From Aquificota bacterium (GTDB lineage Bacteria > Aquificota > Aquificia > Aquificales > Hydrogenothermaceae), in contig JAADEU010000054.1 in the NCBI GenBank assembly GCA_013153235.1, positions 1-8,001 on the forward strand: a DNA stretch of 8,001 nt, in the 5' to 3' direction. Position numbers and translations under genes: made by a program. The notes below the pieces were generated by a model. The model was given only the letters and a program-made list of their open reading frames with translations. It did not search any database and was not told where the DNA came from. Below, piece by piece: positions 5,413 to 8,001 of this stretch (its first letter is position 1; each line of letters begins with the position of its first letter).

Positions 5413-6210
5413 TTGAGCGTAGAGATACATCCTACCGCAATAGTTTCTGAAAAAGCACAGCTGGGGGTCAACGTGAAGGTTGGCCCCTTTTCCATTATTG
5501 AGGAGAATGTCCAGATAGGGGACAACACAGAAATATCCTCAAACGTCAGAATCAAACAGTTTACAACCATCGGTGAAAACTGCAGTATATCAGAAGGTGT
5601 GGTCCTTGGAGGAATTCCACAGCACCTTGGTTTTAAAGGGGAAGAAACCTACGTCCAGATAGGAAATAACGTTACTATCAGGGAATACGCTACCATCCAC
5701 AGGGGAACAGCCTTTGACGATGGTATCACAAGGGTAGGTGATAACTCCTACATAATGGCATATGTACACATAGCCCACGACTGTAAGGTGGGGCATGACA
5801 CCATACTGGCAAATGCCGTCACACTGGCAGGGCACGTACAGGTTGGAAACTACGTGTTCATCGGGGGGCTGACCCCAATACACCAGTTCTGCAGGATAGG
5901 TGATTACGCAATGGTTGGAGGGGCTTCAGCTGTTGACAAAGACATCCCTCCATTTACCAGGGCATCCAAAAACCACGCAATGCTCTACGGACTTAACCTC
6001 GTAGGTCTGAAGAGAAGGGGATTCACCCCTGAGCAGATAAAAGTTATAAAAGAGGCATACAGAATAATATTCAGGAAATCAGCCACCCTTGAAGAAGGGA
6101 TAAAAGAGGTTCAGGAAAAACTCCCCCAGACACCTGAAATCAAAATGCTGATAGATTTCATCAGGAGCTCAAAAAGGGGTATAGCCCCTGAAGCATCAAA
6201 AAGAAAATGA
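5413..6210 (+). CDS. lpxA: UDP-N-acetylglucosamine acyltransferase (acyl-ACP dependent)
   Basis: First enzyme of lipid A synthesis: it transfers a 3-hydroxyacyl chain from acyl carrier protein to the 3-OH of UDP-GlcNAc in the cytoplasm. 265 residues, close to the 262 of E. coli. Residues 1 to about 185 form the left-handed beta-helix of hexapeptide repeats starting IHPTAIV. Family markers include QHLGFKGE (70-77), IHRGT (95-99), HIAHDC (119-124) with the catalytic base His122, LAGHVQVG (138-145) and HQFCRIG (157-163). The C-terminal helical part contains GLKRRGF and ends in a DFIRSSKRG stretch. Gly170 aligns with the E. coli chain-length ruler Gly173, which hints at long (about C14) acyl chains; this rests on one aligned position. 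The gene starts with TTG nine bases after trxA and overlaps lpxI by four bases. The usual partners fabZ, lpxD and lpxB are absent nearby. Confidence 0.96.
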   Translation: MSVEIHPTAIVSEKAQLGVNVKVGPFSIIEENVQIGDNTEISSNVRIKQFTTIGENCSISEGVVLGGIPQHLGFKGEETYVQIGNNVTIREYATIHRGTAFDDGITRVGDNSYIMAYVHIAHDCKVGHDTILANAVTLAGHVQVGNYVFIGGLTPIHQFCRIGDYAMVGGASAVDKDIPPFTRASKNHAMLYGLNLVGLKRRGFTPEQIKVIKEAYRIIFRKSATLEEGIKEVQEKLPQTPEIKMLIDFIRSSKRGIAPEASKRK

Positions 6211-7016
6211 GCAAGATAGGCCTGATTGCAGGAGCAGGTGAACTTCCTGTTGAATTTGCCACAAATGCAGTCTCAAAAGGTAAACAGCTCCAGATATACG
6301 CCATAAAAGGTATCACCGACAGAAAAATCCAGAACATAGCACCAACAAAGTGGCTAAACCTTGGGGAAGCCCAGAAACTGATTGATTCCATGAAAAGCGA
6401 CGTTATAACAGATGTTGTTATGCTTGGGAAAATAGAGCATTTCCACGTAATCAAATCAATCCACAGATTTGACAGAAGGGCAAGGCAGTTCTTCGGTCAA
6501 CTGGTGGACAAAAGGGCAAAATCAATACTTGAGGCCGTTCTCAACGAGCTGAAAAAGGAGGGTTTCAATCCAATAGACCCGACACCCTACCTGTCAGGAC
6601 TGCTGGTTCCTGAAGGACTGATAGCAGGAAAACAGCCTGAAGAGGAAGCATTAAAGGATATTGAATTTGGTCTCTCAATAGCAAAAGAAGTGGCACAGCT
6701 GGATATCGGCCAGACAGTTGTGGTAAAAAACGGAGTTGTTGTTGCCGTTGAGGGACTTGAAGGAACAGACAAATGTATCCTCAGAGGCGGTGAGCTTGCA
6801 GGAGAAGGAACAGTTGTCTGCAAGGTTGCCAGAAGAAAACAGGACATGAGGTACGATGTACCTGTGATTGGCCCCAGAACCCTCAAAAGTATGAAAAAGG
6901 CAAAGGCAAAAATACTGGCTGTAGAAGCAGAAAAAACCCTCCTTTTAGAAAAAGCAGAATTTAAAAAACTCGCTGAAAAATACCAGATTACCGTAATCAG
7001 CTCCAAAATCTCCTGA
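6207..7016 (+). CDS. lpxI: UDP-2,3-diacylglucosamine pyrophosphatase, LpxI type
   Basis: Fourth step of lipid A synthesis: hydrolysis of UDP-2,3-diacylglucosamine to lipid X and UMP. LpxI is the unrelated replacement for LpxH found in alpha-proteobacteria and others. 269 residues, full length. The N-terminal domain opens with KIGLIAGAGELPVEFA (3-18). The C-terminal domain (DUF1009) has AVEGLEGTD (180-188) and the conserved catalytic segment QDMRYDVPVIGPRT (212-225), with Asp217 or Asp213 expected to correspond to the essential aspartate of the Caulobacter enzyme. It is cytoplasmic, possibly membrane-peripheral. The start ATG overlaps the lpxA stop (ATGA), so the two are translationally coupled, the same lpxA-lpxI order as in Caulobacter. 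A 39-base gap with a run of seven T follows, without a convincing hairpin, so read-through into the next genes is likely. Confidence 0.93.
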   Translation: MSKIGLIAGAGELPVEFATNAVSKGKQLQIYAIKGITDRKIQNIAPTKWLNLGEAQKLIDSMKSDVITDVVMLGKIEHFHVIKSIHRFDRRARQFFGQLVDKRAKSILEAVLNELKKEGFNPIDPTPYLSGLLVPEGLIAGKQPEEEALKDIEFGLSIAKEVAQLDIGQTVVVKNGVVVAVEGLEGTDKCILRGGELAGEGTVVCKVARRKQDMRYDVPVIGPRTLKSMKKAKAKILAVEAEKTLLLEKAEFKKLAEKYQITVISSKIS

Positions 7017-7055
7017 ATATCTCATTTTTTTCCTGAATCTGCCGACCAGAATATT

Positions 7056-7547
7056 ATGGATAAACAGACTGACCGGTCTTATTACGAAGAAATTGTCAGT
7101 TATATAAAAAAAATCACAGGGTATAATCTTGCCGTATCACCAAAAGACCGGCAGGTAATTGAAAAACTGATAAAAAATCAGATTCCCGTTGAAATCGCAA
7201 AACAGCTCATAAAAAAAGAAGTTCTTAAATACCCCCCTGAAAAAAGGAAAAAGTTCAGACTATCCTCCCTGGAACCAAAATTGAAGGAGCTTTCAGCAAA
7301 AAAGGCAGGTATATCCCGGCAGGACAGATTTACCTCAGAAATACCGGAAGAACTGAAAGACACATACTCCAGATTAAAAAAACTGAACAATCTATGGAAA
7401 AGCCTGCCAGAGGAAGAAAAAAAGCAGATAATAAACACCGCCGTAAAAAAGATGAAAAAAAGCTTTATATTATCAAATATAGACAGGCAGAAAGTACTGA
7501 AATCAATAATCAGAGAGATTTTGGCAGAAAGGTACAACATAAAATAA
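7056..7547 (+). CDS. Uncharacterised lysine-rich helical protein
   Basis: Not recognised. 163 residues, strongly basic (30 lysines, about 18%), with no cysteine, no histidine, no signal peptide and no membrane segment. It looks almost entirely helical, in two blocks: residues 8-80, containing SPKDRQVIEKLI and IPVEIAKQLI, then a linker around 81-97 (AGISRQDRFTSEIP), then a second block from 98 to the end with LPEEEKKQII. The first block vaguely recalls small helical regions of DnaD-like and replication-initiator proteins (a pattern of the form SPxDxxxI...IPxEIxxxxI...SLEP), but this is a pattern impression only. The ATG has no clear ribosome binding site, unlike every neighbour, and no in-frame alternative start lies close upstream, so expression may depend on read-through from lpxI. 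Codon use matches the flanking genes, and the next gene follows closely. Confidence 0.7.
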   Translation: MDKQTDRSYYEEIVSYIKKITGYNLAVSPKDRQVIEKLIKNQIPVEIAKQLIKKEVLKYPPEKRKKFRLSSLEPKLKELSAKKAGISRQDRFTSEIPEELKDTYSRLKKLNNLWKSLPEEEKKQIINTAVKKMKKSFILSNIDRQKVLKSIIREILAERYNIK

Positions 7548-7548
7548 T

Positions 7549-7553
7549 GGAGG
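7549..7553 (+). promoter_or_regulatory. Ribosome binding site that fixes the start of the 104-residue gene
   Basis: GGAGG, two bases after the stop of the preceding gene and six bases before ATG 7560. A GTG at 7554 in the same frame directly abuts this site and would leave no spacer, so ATG 7560 is preferred. Confidence 0.7.
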
Positions 7554-7559
7554 GTGGTC

Positions 7560-7874
7560 ATGAAAAAAATAGACGATATTCCTGGATTTGTAAAACAGGT
7601 TGTCCAGAAAGAGTATCCAGATTTCAAAAACGGCTGTCTGATGGTCTACCAGCTTGGCAAAGAACATATGCTGATTGAACTGTTTGATGAAAACGACGAA
7701 AAAGCCGGGGAAATTATAATAAACCTTAAAGAAGACAAAATTTACAAAGACGGAAAGGGTTATTCAATAAAAATCGAAGGGACACCAAAAGGAATGATAC
7801 GGTACTATCTTGTTGAAGGGAAGAAAAAAATCGAAGGAAAAGCAGAAAGTCTTTTCCCGTGTCTTCCTGTATAA
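7560..7874 (+). CDS. Uncharacterised small beta-rich protein
   Basis: Not recognised. 104 residues, apparently cytoplasmic, with no signal peptide or membrane segment. The first 20 residues (IDDIPGFVKQVVQKEYPDF) look helical; from about 25 to 95 alternating hydrophobic positions suggest a small beta-sheet or barrel (GCLMVYQLGKEHMLIELFD, then EIIINL, GYSIKIEG, GMIRYYLVEG). Two cysteines, Cys26 and Cys101, lie near the ends of that region. The gene has a strong ribosome binding site and starts 12 bases after the lysine-rich gene, so the two are probably cotranscribed and may work together. Nothing in the sequence identifies a ligand or activity. The downstream tRNA gene has its own promoter, beginning six bases after this stop codon, so this is the last gene of the operon, with no visible terminator. 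Confidence 0.7.
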   Translation: MKKIDDIPGFVKQVVQKEYPDFKNGCLMVYQLGKEHMLIELFDENDEKAGEIIINLKEDKIYKDGKGYSIKIEGTPKGMIRYYLVEGKKKIEGKAESLFPCLPV

Positions 7875-7879
7875 AATTG

Positions 7880-7908
7880 TTGACCGCACAAACAGTCTGT
7901 TATATAAA
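7880..7908 (+). promoter_or_regulatory. Strong sigma-70 promoter of the tRNA-Leu gene
   Basis: TTGACC at 7880-7885 and TATAAA at 7903-7908 with the ideal 17-base spacer, each matching the consensus at five of six positions. Transcription would start around 7914-7916, only about 5-7 bases before the mature tRNA 5' end. Confidence 0.75.
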
Positions 7909-7920
7909 ATATTTTCCCAT

Positions 7921-8001
7921 GCCGAAGTGGCGGAATTGGCAGACGCGGGGGACTCAAAATCCCCTGCCCGCAAGGGCGTGCGGGTTCGACTCCCGCCTTC
8001 G
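7921..8001 (+). tRNA. tRNA-Leu (anticodon CAA), 3' end cut by the window edge
   Basis: A class II tRNA with a long variable arm. Acceptor 5' strand GCCGAAG (7921-7927); anticodon stem GGGGA/TCCCC (7948-7952 with 7960-7964) around the loop CTCAAAA, giving anticodon CAA (7955-7957), which reads UUG leucine codons. The variable arm has a GCCC/GGGC stem capped by GCAA. The T arm is GCGGG-TTCGACT-CCCGC (7980-7996). The acceptor 3' strand CTTCG is visible up to the edge; the last two paired bases and the discriminator lie outside. UUG is also the codon used here as a start for three genes. Confidence 0.95.

Noticed and set aside
6587..7006. A 139-codon open frame on the - strand inside lpxI
   Set aside because: Antisense to a clear lpxI gene, low-complexity Ser/Thr/Pro/Phe composition, no start signals.
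7554..7559. GTG 7554 as start of the 104-residue gene
   Set aside because: It directly abuts GGAGG, leaving no spacer; ATG 7560 has the normal spacing.
7178..7627. A 149-codon open frame on the - strand across the two small unknown genes
   Set aside because: Phe/Ser-rich sequence typical of the complement of a Lys/Glu-rich gene; the + strand genes have better spacing, and the second has a strong ribosome binding site.

Overview
The window looks like ordinary chromosomal DNA from a Gram-negative, probably thermophilic and chemolithoautotrophic bacterium. The best fit is Aquificota, in the Hydrogenothermaceae/Persephonella direction. This is inferred from lipid A genes (lpxA, lpxI), a non-classical fumarate reductase/succinate dehydrogenase B-E pair typical of anaerobic and reductive-TCA organisms, an archaemetzincin, Lys/Glu-rich proteins, and heavy use of AGA/AGG and ATA codons. 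No similarity search was possible, so the taxonomy is moderate-confidence at best. Ribosome binding sites are strong (GGAGG/GGTGG type), and three genes appear to start with TTG.

Layout. Positions 1-312 are AT-rich and carry no confident gene, though there may be a decayed transposase tail at the far left; a good -10 box and inverted repeats precede a bacteriohemerythrin gene (313-720, +). Its 3' end overlaps the 3' end of hisS (712-1956, -) by 9 bp, with a G/C-rich hairpin across the overlap. hisS follows an archaemetzincin gene (1986-2525, -). A divergent promoter region (2526-2658) separates these from sdhB (2659-3723, +) and sdhE (3723-4607, +), which overlap by one base and end at a clear Rho-independent terminator. 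A second AT-rich regulatory region full of palindromes (4641-4767) precedes a tightly packed + strand run: an ArsR-family repressor (4768-5082), thioredoxin (5086-5403), lpxA (5413-6210), lpxI (6207-7016), and two unrecognised small genes (7056-7547 and 7560-7874). A well-formed promoter then drives a tRNA-Leu(CAA) gene that runs off the right edge.

How the genes relate. sdhB and sdhE encode the electron-transfer half of a complex II-type enzyme; the flavoprotein subunit is not in the window. The extra cysteine in SdhB and the two CCG cysteine domains of SdhE are the expected pairing for non-classical (type E) enzymes. lpxA and lpxI catalyse the first and fourth steps of lipid A synthesis and sit behind a redox gene pair (ArsR repressor plus thioredoxin), an unusual neighbourhood. 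Bacteriohemerythrin may handle O2 in a microaerophile.

I do not see a defence system, CRISPR array, prophage or clear new multi-gene system. The items most worth a second look are the arsR-trx-lpxA-lpxI-unknown-unknown cluster with its palindromic control region, the two unknown genes, and the orphan SdhB-SdhE pair.
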